64,000 nucleotides of DNA, taken from DATJPW01 sp035506215 (GTDB lineage Bacteria; Desulfobacterota; Desulfomonilia; Desulfomonilales; Desulfomonilaceae). Location: the NCBI GenBank assembly GCA_035506215.1, contig DATJPW010000231.1:1-64000 (forward strand). Direction: 5' to 3'. Under the pieces are notes generated by a model. The model was not told where the DNA came from and did not search any database. It saw nothing but the letters and a program-made list of their open reading frames with translations. A program made the translations under genes and the position numbers. Of this stretch, positions 46,572-55,080 are shown in pieces. The first letter of the stretch is position 1; each line of letters begins with the position of its first letter.

Positions 46572-47057
46572 CTAGGCGCCGAATATCTTCAAAGCCCCCT
46601 CCACGTCCGAGACGCGGAAGATGAAGAGCGCCGACTCACTATCGGCAAATCCTGAACCATAAGTGTAGGCGATATTGATTCCTGCGTCGCCGAGTTTTCT
46701 TGAGACCTCATGCAACATTCCCGGCCTGTTCTGCAAGACAAGACAAACTACATCGTGCGTCTTCACCGAATATCCACCTTTGGTGAGCACCTCCACAGCT
46801 TTTGTCGGGTTGTCCGGAATCAGGCGCACCATGGAATACTTGGCAGACTCTTTGAGAATCGCTTCATAGTACTCCCGTTGGGCCACTCTACGGCCCGTTT
46901 GACCGCGGACGTCATAGAGCGCCTTCAGATATTCGTTGGCATCCTGGATACTCATGGCCTCAATGTTAATGTGATCGTCCTGGAGCAATGCAGTTAATTT
47001 CGCCAGTTCACCAGGCGCATCCGCGAGCATCACCTCAAGCTGTTTTTTCAGAAGCAT
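46572..47057 (-). CDS. tandem ACT-domain protein
   Basis: A 161-residue protein made of two ACT domains (about 3-75 and 95-160; GELAKLTALLQDDHINIEAMS and GMLHEVSRKLGDAGINIAYTY). ACT pairs usually bind amino acids and regulate partner enzymes. In anaerobes this type often sits beside phenylacetate-CoA ligase-like genes, but none is here. Ligand and partner are unknown. Confidence 0.82.
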   Translation of the reverse strand: MLLKKQLEVMLADAPGELAKLTALLQDDHINIEAMSIQDANEYLKALYDVRGQTGRRVAQREYYEAILKESAKYSMVRLIPDNPTKAVEVLTKGGYSVKTHDVVCLVLQNRPGMLHEVSRKLGDAGINIAYTYGSGFADSESALFIFRVSDVEGALKIFGA

Positions 47058-47567
47058 CCTTCTCTCCCACCAATGACGTTAAGAACAACGTCCCATATTA
47101 TGCCTCAATTCTTTCTGGGCTCAACGGAAAAGATCTTCGTACTCTTAGAGTTCTTGCGGGAAAACTTTCACAATGCAGATTGACCGTATACGGCTCCTGC
47201 CTCGGGCGTATCACGCAAGAATTCAGACGAGGACGTGAGATACACACTGTGGGCACGAGCGAGCCAGGCATTCGCAAACGGACCGAAGTCTGCCCGGGAG
47301 CCACGGTGAAGCATCCGAGCCATGGAGAGCCCTGAGTATAAGGAAATGCGTAGATCATCAGGACTCGCGTTGCCGCGTCTGTTCATTGGAGAGGTACCGC
47401 ACTTGAGACGGCTCGTCGAACAAAAAAAGGCATGACAAAACGATAAGTTAGGAGTTACGATGGTGTAAAATTGTGAAAACGGCCCATTCTACCCCGAAAA
47501 TCGGGACTCAGGGCGCCATTTAGCGGGACGGCAAAATTTCCGTTGCCGTCCGCGATGAGGACTTATT
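47058..47567. other. 510-base intergenic region with two small hairpins
   Basis: No convincing gene. A minus-strand promoter candidate for the ACT gene is TTGAGC (47124-47119), 18 bases, TAATAT (47100-47095). CCCGA-AAA-TCGGG lies at 47493-47505. GGACGGCAA/TTGCCGTCC (47526-47534 and 47543-47551) forms a 9-bp stem ending 5 bases before the GAGGA site of the CDF gene, a position where it could influence translation. Confidence 0.45.
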
Positions 47568-48620
47568 GTGGAAAACCAAACGTTCACAGCCTGTCAGCAA
47601 GACAACAGACCTTCTGAATCGGCTATAAGCTCCGAACAACAGGCGGACTTTAGAGTAAATTTTAACGTCATGCTGACAGCCTTCATCGTGGGTATCGGTT
47701 TGATGGGTTTGAAGTTTTGCGGTTACTGGATAACCGGCTCATCGGCAATTCTCTCGGATGCGCTCGAATCCATCATTAATGTTGTTGCCAGCGGCTTCGG
47801 TCTTGGCAGCGTTGTGGTTTCTGCGAAACCTGCCGATGCAAGCCATCCGTACGGTCATGGCAAGATCGAATTCTTTGCCGCCGGATTTGAGGGGGCCTTA
47901 ATACTCTTTGCCGCCGTGGGGATCTTCATTGAGGGAATGAAGCAGATCCTGGATCCACAGGACCTTCCGCGTCTTGGAAGCGGACTGTTCTTCCTTTTGA
48001 TGGCGAGTGTGGGCAATCTCGTGCTTGGTCTGGTGATTCTACGGACTGGCAAGCGGACAAAATCACTCGTGCTTGAGGCCGATGGGAAGCATCTGCTCAC
48101 TGACGTCTACACTTCGGGTGCGGTGCTGGTAGGTTTGGTGCTGGTGTACGTCACCGGATGGTTTCGATTCGATGGAATCATTGCTTGCCTCGCGGGGCTG
48201 AATATAGTGTTCTGGGGGGTCAAGCTCGTTCGTCAGGGATTTGGAGAACTTATGCACACGTCAGATCCCGAATTATTGGACGAAATCTGTGACCTGCTCT
48301 CTCGTCACAAGAAGGATATCTGGATTGACATTCACCAACTCAGATCTTGGAGGTCCGGCAAAACAGTCCATGTGGATTTCCACTTAATTCTTCCAAAAGA
48401 GCTGACATTGGACGAAGGCCATAGTGAAGTAAAGGAATTGGAAGCAATTTTCGACAAACACTTCAAGGGGATGTCAGATCTTCTCATCCATTTGGACCCC
48501 TGTCTTGAGCCGGAATGTCCCGTATGCGGTCACGACCCCTGCGACATGCGCAGAGAGGCGAGGATTCATGAGAAGATATGGAACCGTCAAGCGCTCACAA
48601 GGCAAGCAGCCGTTCATTAG
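47568..48620 (+). CDS. cation diffusion facilitator family metal exporter
   Basis: A 350-residue CDF protein with about six transmembrane helices. The helix-2 region has SDALESIINV, then HPYGHGKIEFF. Helix 5 carries HLLTDVYTSG with the H-x3-D metal pair, and a cytosolic C-terminal domain follows (about 215-310). The tail has a four-cysteine patch (CLEPECPVCGHDPC), likely an extra metal-binding site. Family members export Zn, Co, Fe, Mn or Ni by proton antiport; the metal is not predictable. GTG start with GAGGA upstream. Confidence 0.9.
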   Translation: MENQTFTACQQDNRPSESAISSEQQADFRVNFNVMLTAFIVGIGLMGLKFCGYWITGSSAILSDALESIINVVASGFGLGSVVVSAKPADASHPYGHGKIEFFAAGFEGALILFAAVGIFIEGMKQILDPQDLPRLGSGLFFLLMASVGNLVLGLVILRTGKRTKSLVLEADGKHLLTDVYTSGAVLVGLVLVYVTGWFRFDGIIACLAGLNIVFWGVKLVRQGFGELMHTSDPELLDEICDLLSRHKKDIWIDIHQLRSWRSGKTVHVDFHLILPKELTLDEGHSEVKELEAIFDKHFKGMSDLLIHLDPCLEPECPVCGHDPCDMRREARIHEKIWNRQALTRQAAVH

Positions 48621-48632
48621 GAACTTTTTTGG

Positions 48633-48660
48633 TTGACATGACTCAAAGATGGCCTAGACT
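48633..48660 (+). promoter_or_regulatory. sigma-70-type promoter of the structured leader
   Basis: TTGACA at 48633-48638, a 16-base spacer, then TAGACT at 48655-48660. The -35 is consensus. Predicted start near 48667. Confidence 0.55.
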
Positions 48661-48666
48661 AACAGA

Positions 48667-48887
48667 GTTTTAACCAAACCTATGTATAGGAGTTTCGGAG
48701 AAGGAGAGATGGACGATTCTGACGGCCCTAGTTGCTTCGGAACAAAGCAAGGGGGGGCCTTGCACGACACAAACACACTCAAAGACCGTGCGCGCGATAC
48801 GCGGTGTCTGAGGGGAACCGTTCCCTAGCCTGATGTGCTAGTTCGCCTCCTGCCGCGAGCACCGCGGTCCCACCAGGGAGGTGAACG
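48667..48887 (+). ncRNA. structured leader RNA with a stem that can hide a Shine-Dalgarno site (class unknown)
   Basis: Successive stems can be drawn by eye. CCTAT/ATAGG lies at 48679-48690. GGCCC...TTGCTT/AAGCAA...GGGCC spans 48724-48759. GACAC/GTGTC pairs 48766-48770 with 48804-48808. GGGAA/TTCCC lies near 48813-48826. CCGCG/CGCGG lies near 48852-48867. The last stem is enclosed by CGCCTCC (48844-48850), which pairs with GGAGGTG (48878-48884), the ribosome site of the following small ORF. I compared it with M-box, yybP-ykoY, TPP and NiCo cores and found no match. Confidence 0.4.
48709..48828 (+). CDS. possible 39-residue leader ORF
   Basis: ATG at 48709 with GGAG at 48697-48700 (8-base spacing) and a second AAGGAG closer in. 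It encodes a hydrophilic, charged peptide of 39 residues ending at TAG 48826-48828. It lies inside the structured leader, so its translation would disrupt the leader stems. No homology is claimed; it may be a regulatory leader peptide or chance. Confidence 0.3.
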   Translation: MDDSDGPSCFGTKQGGALHDTNTLKDRARDTRCLRGTVP

Positions 48888-49043
48888 ATGATCCTGAAGA
48901 AACCAAACCATGACGTCGAGTCTTTCCAACTGCTTCTAGAAACAGCCGTGGTCACGGCAGCCTTTCTTTTTCCTGCTGCACGCGTGCCTGTTCTTGTTCT
49001 CCAGAGCCTGAACCTTCTGTGCAGGTGGGCGATGAAGGCTTGA
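48888..49043 (+). CDS. small ORF, 51 residues, strong ribosome site
   Basis: ATG at 48888 preceded by GGGAGGTG, a near-perfect Shine-Dalgarno site, and stopping at TGA 49041-49043. The peptide starts MILKKPNHDVESFQ, has a central hydrophobic segment (ETAVVTAAFLFPAARVPVLV) and ends with basic and Trp residues. A small membrane-associated protein is plausible. It lies after the leader stem and about 320 bases before the MgtE-N/CBS gene. I recognise no family. Confidence 0.45.
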   Translation: MILKKPNHDVESFQLLLETAVVTAAFLFPAARVPVLVLQSLNLLCRWAMKA

Positions 49044-49359
49044 AGCAGATGACAAAGTCATTTTACAGCTCTTCGCTGTTCCGTACGGGTAAACGCGACA
49101 AACCGGCTTCCGGACTTGAAAGGAACCAGGGGCACAGAGTCCCCAGTGTTCTTCCTGAGCTTCCGAAGACAACGTTTTGCCTGTACTGAATAGCGAAGAA
49201 GCATTCACGAGATCGGCGGAAAAGATTTCAAAGCGGTCCGTTTTGATATATAATTTGCTCCGCTTGTCACAGCGGTCTCTATTTCAAAACGAAACTTCTT
49301 AGATCCCGGAAATTTCCTCGATCTAGCCAGAACAATCTGTTTGGGACCTGGAGGTCGGG
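49044..49359 (+). promoter_or_regulatory. gap with a -10-like TATAAT before the MgtE-N/NRAMP pair
   Basis: About 315 bases without a supported gene. TATAAT occurs at 49249-49254 with only a weak -35 near 49226. A CCGCT/AGCGG stem follows (about 49261-49276). This is a likely second promoter for the metal-transport pair. Confidence 0.4.
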
Positions 49360-50625
49360 TTGGCTGACTCTCGCCTTGATCCATGTTATCTCAGCCAATT
49401 ACTGGGTAGAAAAGTATTTTCTTCCACGGGGACGGTTCTGGGCAAAACCTGTGACCTGGTGGTCGATCTTGATCTCCCCCAACCTGAAGTAGTGAAATTG
49501 GTTTGGCGCCGCCCATGGTCGAAGGAACGCTTTAGCGTCTTCTGGAATGAGGTCTCCTCAATCGAGAGTTCAGGCATCACCTTGCAAAGCCAAGCGCAGT
49601 CGGTCCCTCTTGTTGTCAATGAACCCTTTCCTTCCTCACAAATTTTCTTGCGAGAAGTCCTTCTGGACAAACAAATCGTCGACATTAACGGCGCTAAGGT
49701 AGTCCGCGTGAATGATCTTCAGTTTTCGAGGCTTAACGGCAAGCTGACGCTCGCGCAAGTTGATGTCGGTCTAAGGGGCCTGCTGAGGCGCCTCGGATTC
49801 GAGAACGCTGTTGAGGGATTTTTTGAATGGTTCTTTGATCACACCATCAGGGAAAGATTCATCTCGTGGAACTATGTCCAACCTCTTGCCGACCCAGACA
49901 GACTCAGGTTACAAGTGCCCCAAAGCCGGTTGGCTGATTTGCACCCAGCGGACCTCGCCGACATAATAGAAGATATGGACGTTCATGAGCGGGCCGCTGT
50001 GGTCGCGGCTTTGAGCCGAGACGTCTTGGCAGACGTTCTTGAAGAGGTGGACCCCAAAGTCCTTGTCTCCATTATAGACAAAATGGAACCCGAGACTGCG
50101 GCGGACGTCATTGAAGAGATGTCGCCGGACGAAGCAGCAGACCTGATTGCCGATCTACCGGAAAAGACAGCCACGGGCATTTTACGAGAGCTCGACGACG
50201 AATACGAGGAAAAAGTCAAGGACTTGTTGGTTCACGAGGAGGATGAGGCCGGAGGTCTCATGACCACCCAATTCATTGCCCTTGCTCCAGATAAGACCGT
50301 AGTGGATGCCCTCGCCTACATAAGGCAGAACGTGGACAAGATCGACGCCATATACTACGCGTACGTAGTGGACCAACAATCGCGCCTTCTTGGCGTCGTA
50401 AATCTGAGAGAACTCCTGGCACATGAAATATTCACCCCTTTAGAGAGGATCATGACTACAAGGCTCATCACAGCCAAGCTTGACGATGAAGCAGAAAACC
50501 TGGCCGACTTGTTTGCAAAGTACGGGTTTCGGGCAATACCGGTCGTGGATGAAGAAAACCGCATCAAGGGCGTGATCAGATTCAAAGCTCTTCAGGAAAT
50601 CCTGGCGCCCCATCTCGGGAAATAA
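49360..50625 (+). CDS. PRC-barrel / MgtE N-domain / CBS-pair protein without a channel domain
   Basis: A 421-residue soluble protein. PRC-barrel-like repeats occupy about residues 8-170, including GRKVFSSTGTVLGKTCDLV and DKQIVDINGAKVVRVNDLQ. An MgtE N-type superhelical domain follows (about 190-285; LHPADLADIIEDM, EEMSPDEAADLIADLP). Two CBS motifs end it (about 290-418; AGGLMTTQFIALAPDKTVVDAL, RIMTTRLITAKLDDEAENLADLF). In MgtE channels the N-CBS unit binds Mg2+ and gates the pore, but here the pore domain is missing. The gene ends 17 bases before an NRAMP-family transporter, so it probably regulates that. TTG start with GGAGG 5 bases upstream. Confidence 0.88.
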   Translation: MADSRLDPCYLSQLLGRKVFSSTGTVLGKTCDLVVDLDLPQPEVVKLVWRRPWSKERFSVFWNEVSSIESSGITLQSQAQSVPLVVNEPFPSSQIFLREVLLDKQIVDINGAKVVRVNDLQFSRLNGKLTLAQVDVGLRGLLRRLGFENAVEGFFEWFFDHTIRERFISWNYVQPLADPDRLRLQVPQSRLADLHPADLADIIEDMDVHERAAVVAALSRDVLADVLEEVDPKVLVSIIDKMEPETAADVIEEMSPDEAADLIADLPEKTATGILRELDDEYEEKVKDLLVHEEDEAGGLMTTQFIALAPDKTVVDALAYIRQNVDKIDAIYYAYVVDQQSRLLGVVNLRELLAHEIFTPLERIMTTRLITAKLDDEAENLADLFAKYGFRAIPVVDEENRIKGVIRFKALQEILAPHLGK

Positions 50626-50642
50626 GCCTTGGAGACCAGATA

Positions 50643-51929
50643 ATGCCAGCAGCCCCAAAATGGCTTGATTCGCCGGCCCTGAAAGGAGTCATCAGGAGAC
50701 GCTGGGTAGCCTTCTGGGGCATCATGATTCTTATGGGGCCGGGATTTATTACGTCCAATGTGGATAACGATGCAGGCGGTATTACCACCTATTCCCTGGC
50801 TGGTGCTCGGTTCGGCCTAACTATGCTCTGGTCCATGATCCCCATCACCCTTATCCTAGTGATCATCCAGGAGATGAATGCCAGGATGGGCGTAGTATCG
50901 GGCAAAGGGTTGTCTGATCTGATTCGGGAGCGGTTCGGCGTCAAAATCACATTCTACCTGATGATAGTGCTGGTGCTTACCAATTTGGGGAACTCCTTGT
51001 CGGATTTTGCCGGGATTGCTGCATCTCTGGAAATATTTGGGATATCCCGATACATAGCTGTTCCACTGAGCATTTTCTTTCTCATGTGGCTTGCAGTTAA
51101 AGGAACATACAGGTCTGTTGAAAAAGTCTTCCTCGTAGCGTGCGTCTTCTATGTCGCATACATAGTCACCGGGTTTTTGGCTCAGCCGGACTGGGTTGAT
51201 GTTGTGCAGGCAATAGGCACGCCAACCATCAAGGTTGAGACTGCATTTCTGGCTATGCTTGCCGCACTGGTGGGCACGACAATCGCGCCGTGGATGCAGT
51301 TTTATTTGCAATCCGCTGTGGTTGACAAGGGCCTGGGGGCAAAAGACCTGGGCGCGGCGAGATTGGATGTAGTGATAGGTTCGATTGCGGTGAGTGTGGT
51401 GGCCTTTTTCATAATCCTTACCTGTGCAGCGACCCTGTTCAAAGCCGGAATCCAGGTGGAAAAGGCCGAGGAAGCCGCCCTGGCGTTGCGCCCATTAGCC
51501 GGCTCTTACTGCACCTGGCTTTTTGCATTCGGTCTGTTTAACGCATCCATGTTCGCAGCCGCCATCCTTCCTTTGTCCACCTCTTACACCGTCTGCGAAG
51601 CCTTTGGGTGGGAATCGAGTCTCGACAAGAAATTCTCGGAAGCTCCCCAATTCTATGGACTGTACTGCTTCATAATATTCTTCTCAGGCTCTATTATTCT
51701 GATCCCGAACGCTCCTCTGGTAACAATCATGTTTGTCTCCCAGGTGATCAACGGTTTGGTTCTGCCCGCGGTCCTTTTCTTCATGCTGCTGCTAATTAAC
51801 GATGCCCGCGTGATGAGAGAACACAAGAATGGACCGGTACTGAACGTCATATGCTGGGTAACGGTTCTAGTGCTGGCAGCGCTGAGTGTTCTGACTGTTT
51901 TGTTTACCATCAAAGACCTTATGTCCTAG
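50643..51929 (+). CDS. NRAMP-family divalent metal transporter, probably NRMT-like (Mg2+)
   Basis: A 428-residue membrane protein with about 11 helices of the SLC11/NRAMP fold. Helix 1, normally DPGN, reads DNDAGG (GPGFITSNVDNDAGGITTY). Helix 6, normally MPH, reads APW (GTTIAPWMQFYLQS). Loss of the Met ligand and of DPGN is what distinguishes NRAMP-related magnesium transporters from Mn/Fe NRAMPs, so Mg2+ is the likely cargo. The neighbouring MgtE-type Mg2+ sensor protein supports this. Both points are inference; transition-metal transport is not excluded. Confidence 0.82.
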   Translation: MPAAPKWLDSPALKGVIRRRWVAFWGIMILMGPGFITSNVDNDAGGITTYSLAGARFGLTMLWSMIPITLILVIIQEMNARMGVVSGKGLSDLIRERFGVKITFYLMIVLVLTNLGNSLSDFAGIAASLEIFGISRYIAVPLSIFFLMWLAVKGTYRSVEKVFLVACVFYVAYIVTGFLAQPDWVDVVQAIGTPTIKVETAFLAMLAALVGTTIAPWMQFYLQSAVVDKGLGAKDLGAARLDVVIGSIAVSVVAFFIILTCAATLFKAGIQVEKAEEAALALRPLAGSYCTWLFAFGLFNASMFAAAILPLSTSYTVCEAFGWESSLDKKFSEAPQFYGLYCFIIFFSGSIILIPNAPLVTIMFVSQVINGLVLPAVLFFMLLLINDARVMREHKNGPVLNVICWVTVLVLAALSVLTVLFTIKDLMS

Positions 51930-52467
51930 CCCCTAGAGAATCACATCAAGAGTTCCGATCTTAATGCCGAATCAACTGAATGTCGGCATATTGGGGGACC
52001 GCGTGTTAAATGCGGGACGGTAATTGGCGGAAGATCAACGTCTTAAGATTAGTGTGCCATATATAATCAATAATTATAGTCTAATGGAGCTATTTCTTAA
52101 AGTATTATATTGACTTTCATGCTGGAATCCCTTATATTCCTGAACTGTGAGAACGACATTCGGCGAAAGCCGAAGGTTCGAATCGAGGCCTCTCCCCTGG
52201 ATGGACACCCTCCCTCCCCCATAACCCCCCCATCCAGGGACGAGGTCATTTGACTTATCGGGCTTTTCTTCATGCCCAATCTCTTCCCCCAGTTCGCGGC
52301 GGTCGAAATTCGACCGCCGCTGACGCGCCGGGGCTGGTTGAATGGGTTATGAATGATGCAAGTCCTCTTAGCTTGTCAGGAAAGGTCCGATGGCCTTTTG
52401 TAGAACCCAAAAAGCTACAAATGCGCTTTGTCAGCCAATCTCGGACGAAGAAATCACACGTTTGACA
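51930..52467. other. 538-base intergenic region with a C-rich inverted repeat
   Basis: No convincing gene. CCCTGGATGG (52195-52204) is perfectly inverted at 52230-52239 around a 25-base pyrimidine-rich loop, a likely dispersed palindrome. The AT-rich stretch 52061-52135 contains several TATAAT-like words but no clear -35. A tRNA-like T-loop word near 52175 does not extend to a tRNA. Confidence 0.5.
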
Positions 52468-53397
52468 TCAATTATTGTTATCCGCGGGGCTAAACATGTC
52501 GAGGAAGCTTCTCAAACCATCCTGTACATGTGACAAACCTTTTTCAAAAGCCGACACAACATTGAAGTACTCTTCCCCACCGGGATATTCGCCCACAATC
52601 AGGACCTCGACGGGCCGATTCAGCCAGTAATAAAAGCCTCTATCATCTTTTTTCAAATCCCCGACACCCACCATGCTTATTAGGGTGTATTTGAGTCGGC
52701 ACGGGTCCGGCAGACGGATGCACCCCCCGGAGACGGCGCCGGACGTTTCGGGTCTGATATTCCTTGGATCAGGACGCGCGGATGGCTCGAAACCATGAAT
52801 GCCGAGTTCACGGTAACGCCGGCAGCGACCTGCTTCATCGCAGAGCAGCAACGGAGCAAAAAATCCATTATAAAGGGCCGGGACCCGCTGATTTTTCCAG
52901 CCGAAAAACATGACATCGGGATAGCAGTAGACATGGTTAATAACAAATTGACCGGCCGGTGTGGGTGAATTCATGTCGCCCAACCCCACATCCGATTCGT
53001 AGACTTCATCCACCGCCCCATCCTGCCTACTGCATTCCGCTGTGAGCCGAAAAGTGGAGCGATCAATTATGATCCTGAATGTTGAGCCCTTCGCCTCGGG
53101 GTGTTGGTCCAAATAATTCAGGCTGAACTCGCGCCAATCTTTGTACAACGGCGGAAGGCATGGATCATCAGGCGGGCTCGGGAGCTTCTCTTCGGCAATC
53201 AGGTCCTCATCCCGTACGGGCAAGTCAGGCACAGATGTTTGGCCCGGTTTGTTTATAGATGGAGAATGTTCCTTCATTTTCACGCCGACCGCCGCAGGCA
53301 AGAGAACACCTTCTGAGGCCAGGTCAGCGCTGATCCAAAATCCCGAAAGGAAAAAAGTGAAAACGAGTAATCCGGTTATCGTTAAGCGACCGATCAT
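52468..53397 (-). CDS. exported L,D-transpeptidase-like protein
   Basis: A 309-residue protein with an N-terminal signal segment (LTITGLLVFTFFLSGFWI). A Pro-rich linker precedes a YkuD domain (about 95-290) with GLGDMNSPTPAGQFVI, LGIHGFEP and the active-site motif GAVSGGCIRLPD. The usual SHGC is SGGC here, a variation found in active members, and Cys and the upstream His remain. It should act on periplasmic peptidoglycan. It is only distantly similar to the enzyme at 4.3 kb. No Braun-type lipoprotein substrate is in the window. Confidence 0.82.
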   Translation of the reverse strand: MIGRLTITGLLVFTFFLSGFWISADLASEGVLLPAAVGVKMKEHSPSINKPGQTSVPDLPVRDEDLIAEEKLPSPPDDPCLPPLYKDWREFSLNYLDQHPEAKGSTFRIIIDRSTFRLTAECSRQDGAVDEVYESDVGLGDMNSPTPAGQFVINHVYCYPDVMFFGWKNQRVPALYNGFFAPLLLCDEAGRCRRYRELGIHGFEPSARPDPRNIRPETSGAVSGGCIRLPDPCRLKYTLISMVGVGDLKKDDRGFYYWLNRPVEVLIVGEYPGGEEYFNVVSAFEKGLSHVQDGLRSFLDMFSPADNNN

Positions 53398-53540
53398 CGA
53401 CTTGCCTTGATAAAGCCTGTTCGGACGTGATGCTTTTACACTTTGCCCACGCCGAGGTCAATCCCCAAGGAAGTCCACGATTCGTGGAAAGAGCAGAGAG
53501 CGCTCCGAAGCAAAGATCTTTGGCCAAGTTTTGATCCGGA

Positions 53541-54125
53541 TCAAGATTGAGCGAAAACAAATCGAGAAATGGCAAAGTATTCCGCGCCTGACGGTTTAAG
53601 GACGCTCTCGAACAAAACCGCGTGGTCTGCTACAAACGAAGGACCCGAAATGTCCATGAATTGGCGCACAGTTTCCATCAACTCACCGGAATTCCTGTTC
53701 GAGCGCACTCGTCCCAGTGTCAGATGCGATCTGAAGGGTCTTTTTTCAGGCTTGAAACCTAGCGGTTCGAGAACTTGCTCAAGACTCGACGCCAATCCGC
53801 CAACGGACCTGTCCGGATCGTCGAGGCCAGCCCATATAACGCGAGGTCTGGCCAATCCGGGAAAGGCGCCCAGCCGCGCAACTTGCAGAGAAATTGGTCT
53901 CTGCCCGCTGAAAACCGGAAGCAGGCGCTCTTGGATAATTGGAATGAGGTCGGTGCTCACACTGCCGAGGAACTTCAGGGTCAAGTGTATTCGTTCCGGT
54001 CTGACCCAGTTCACGTCCGCCCTGCACTGCTTCAACTTCGAAGAGATGTCTTCGAGGAATTCCTTGACTGCGTCCGGCAGTTCTATTGCGATGAACGCCC
54101 TGATTTTTCCGGTTTCAGTTCTCAT
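53541..54125 (-). CDS. thpR: RNA 2',3'-cyclic phosphodiesterase (LigT/ThpR family)
   Basis: A 194-residue 2H phosphoesterase with both HxTx motifs: HLTLKFLG (about residue 47) and HLTLGRVR (about 130). It opens IRAFIAIELPDAVKEFLEDI, typical for ThpR. Members open 2',3'-cyclic phosphates at RNA ends, but the cellular role is uncertain. It follows the M48 protease gene by 11 bases on the same strand. Confidence 0.9.
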   Translation of the reverse strand: MRTETGKIRAFIAIELPDAVKEFLEDISSKLKQCRADVNWVRPERIHLTLKFLGSVSTDLIPIIQERLLPVFSGQRPISLQVARLGAFPGLARPRVIWAGLDDPDRSVGGLASSLEQVLEPLGFKPEKRPFRSHLTLGRVRSNRNSGELMETVRQFMDISGPSFVADHAVLFESVLKPSGAEYFAISRFVFAQS

Positions 54126-54136
54126 GATCTTGCTTT

Positions 54137-55036
54137 CTATTCTACGCTTCTCTTTGTTTCGAGCGCGTTGCCGATTCCGTATTTCACGGTTGCTTCGCTA
54201 TATACTTTTTGTGCTTCTGGAAGAAACTCCCTCAACTTTCTGACACGATCCTCGTCGGCCGGATGTGTTGATAGCCAGACCGGAATCGGAGGCTTATTGA
54301 TTTTCGACATTCTCTCCCAGAAGCGCGGCGCTTCCGCCGGGTCGTATCCGGCTCGGGCCATGTAAATTTGGCCGATTCTGTCTGCTTCGAACTCGTGAAC
54401 CCGACTATACGGGAGAACCACTCCCACTGTTCCGCCTATGCCCAGAACGCCAAGCAAAATTTTGGCGCTGTTGCTCAAGGCCTCGCCCTCCTTTTTCTTG
54501 AGCATCTCGCCGCCGACACTCAAGGCCCCGTGGAGCGCCATTTGTTGGCTTAGCCGCTCTCCACTGTGTCTTGCGACGGCATGGGCGACTTCGTGAGCGA
54601 TGATGGCAGCCAAGCCTGCTTCATTTTTGGCATATGGCAATATGCCCGATTGCACGATAATTTTGCCTCCCGGTAAGCAAACCGCGTTGGGACTATCATC
54701 ATCAATCACTTTTATGTCCCACTTGAACCCCGGTTTGTCAATGGATTCCGCGGCCTTGGCAACACGGCGGGCCACCTTTTCCACAATTTCAGTCAAGCGT
54801 TGGTCCGTGGATTGCGGCGCATGTGTCACTATTTCATTGAAGACTTGTAGACCCACTGCATCGAGACGGCTATCAGATACCATGTTGAACTGCCGTCGTC
54901 CGGTGTGAGGCACGCTGGCACAGCCCAGCAGCAAGAAAATCAACGACAGCGCCAATATTGTCCGCAGATGGAGTTTCTCGGATAAGCGCTCGATAGGTCT
55001 CGCGCCGGACATTACTTGATTTATCAAGTAGTTCAT
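54137..55036 (-). CDS. M48-family metalloprotease lipoprotein (LoiP/BepA-like)
   Basis: About 299 residues. A signal with lipobox FLLLGCAS predicts an envelope lipoprotein. The zinc protease motif is HEVAHAVARH (about residues 165-175), and the third ligand lies in HEFEADRIGQIYM. Relatives degrade misfolded outer-membrane proteins. No TPR domain follows, so it is closer to LoiP than to full-length BepA. The frame extends to 55156, but that would overlap the divergent zinc-ribbon gene; ATG 55036 or 55012 fits the signal peptide. Confidence 0.86.
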   Translation of the reverse strand: MNYLINQVMSGARPIERLSEKLHLRTILALSLIFLLLGCASVPHTGRRQFNMVSDSRLDAVGLQVFNEIVTHAPQSTDQRLTEIVEKVARRVAKAAESIDKPGFKWDIKVIDDDSPNAVCLPGGKIIVQSGILPYAKNEAGLAAIIAHEVAHAVARHSGERLSQQMALHGALSVGGEMLKKKEGEALSNSAKILLGVLGIGGTVGVVLPYSRVHEFEADRIGQIYMARAGYDPAEAPRFWERMSKINKPPIPVWLSTHPADEDRVRKLREFLPEAQKVYSEATVKYGIGNALETKRSVE

Positions 55037-55080
55037 GTTAATCTTGTAGACAGGACGTTCGGTAACTCCGGAGGTGAGTA

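Noticed and set aside
46988..47335. 115-codon plus-strand frame overlapping the ACT gene and the gap after it
   Set aside because: It overlaps a convincing gene and has no ribosome site or domain; likely chance.
48661..48890. M-box, yybP-ykoY, TPP or NiCo riboswitch
   Set aside because: Words such as CTGAG and CCTGAT recall TPP, but the conserved cores of all four classes are missing when read base by base.
52161..52190. T-loop-like word GGTTCGAATC suggesting a tRNA
   Set aside because: The flanking bases do not form a T-stem, and no acceptor, D or anticodon stem can be placed upstream.
52250..52465. 71-codon frame in the gap before the second L,D-transpeptidase
   Set aside because: TTG start without a ribosome site, and it runs through repeat-like sequence.
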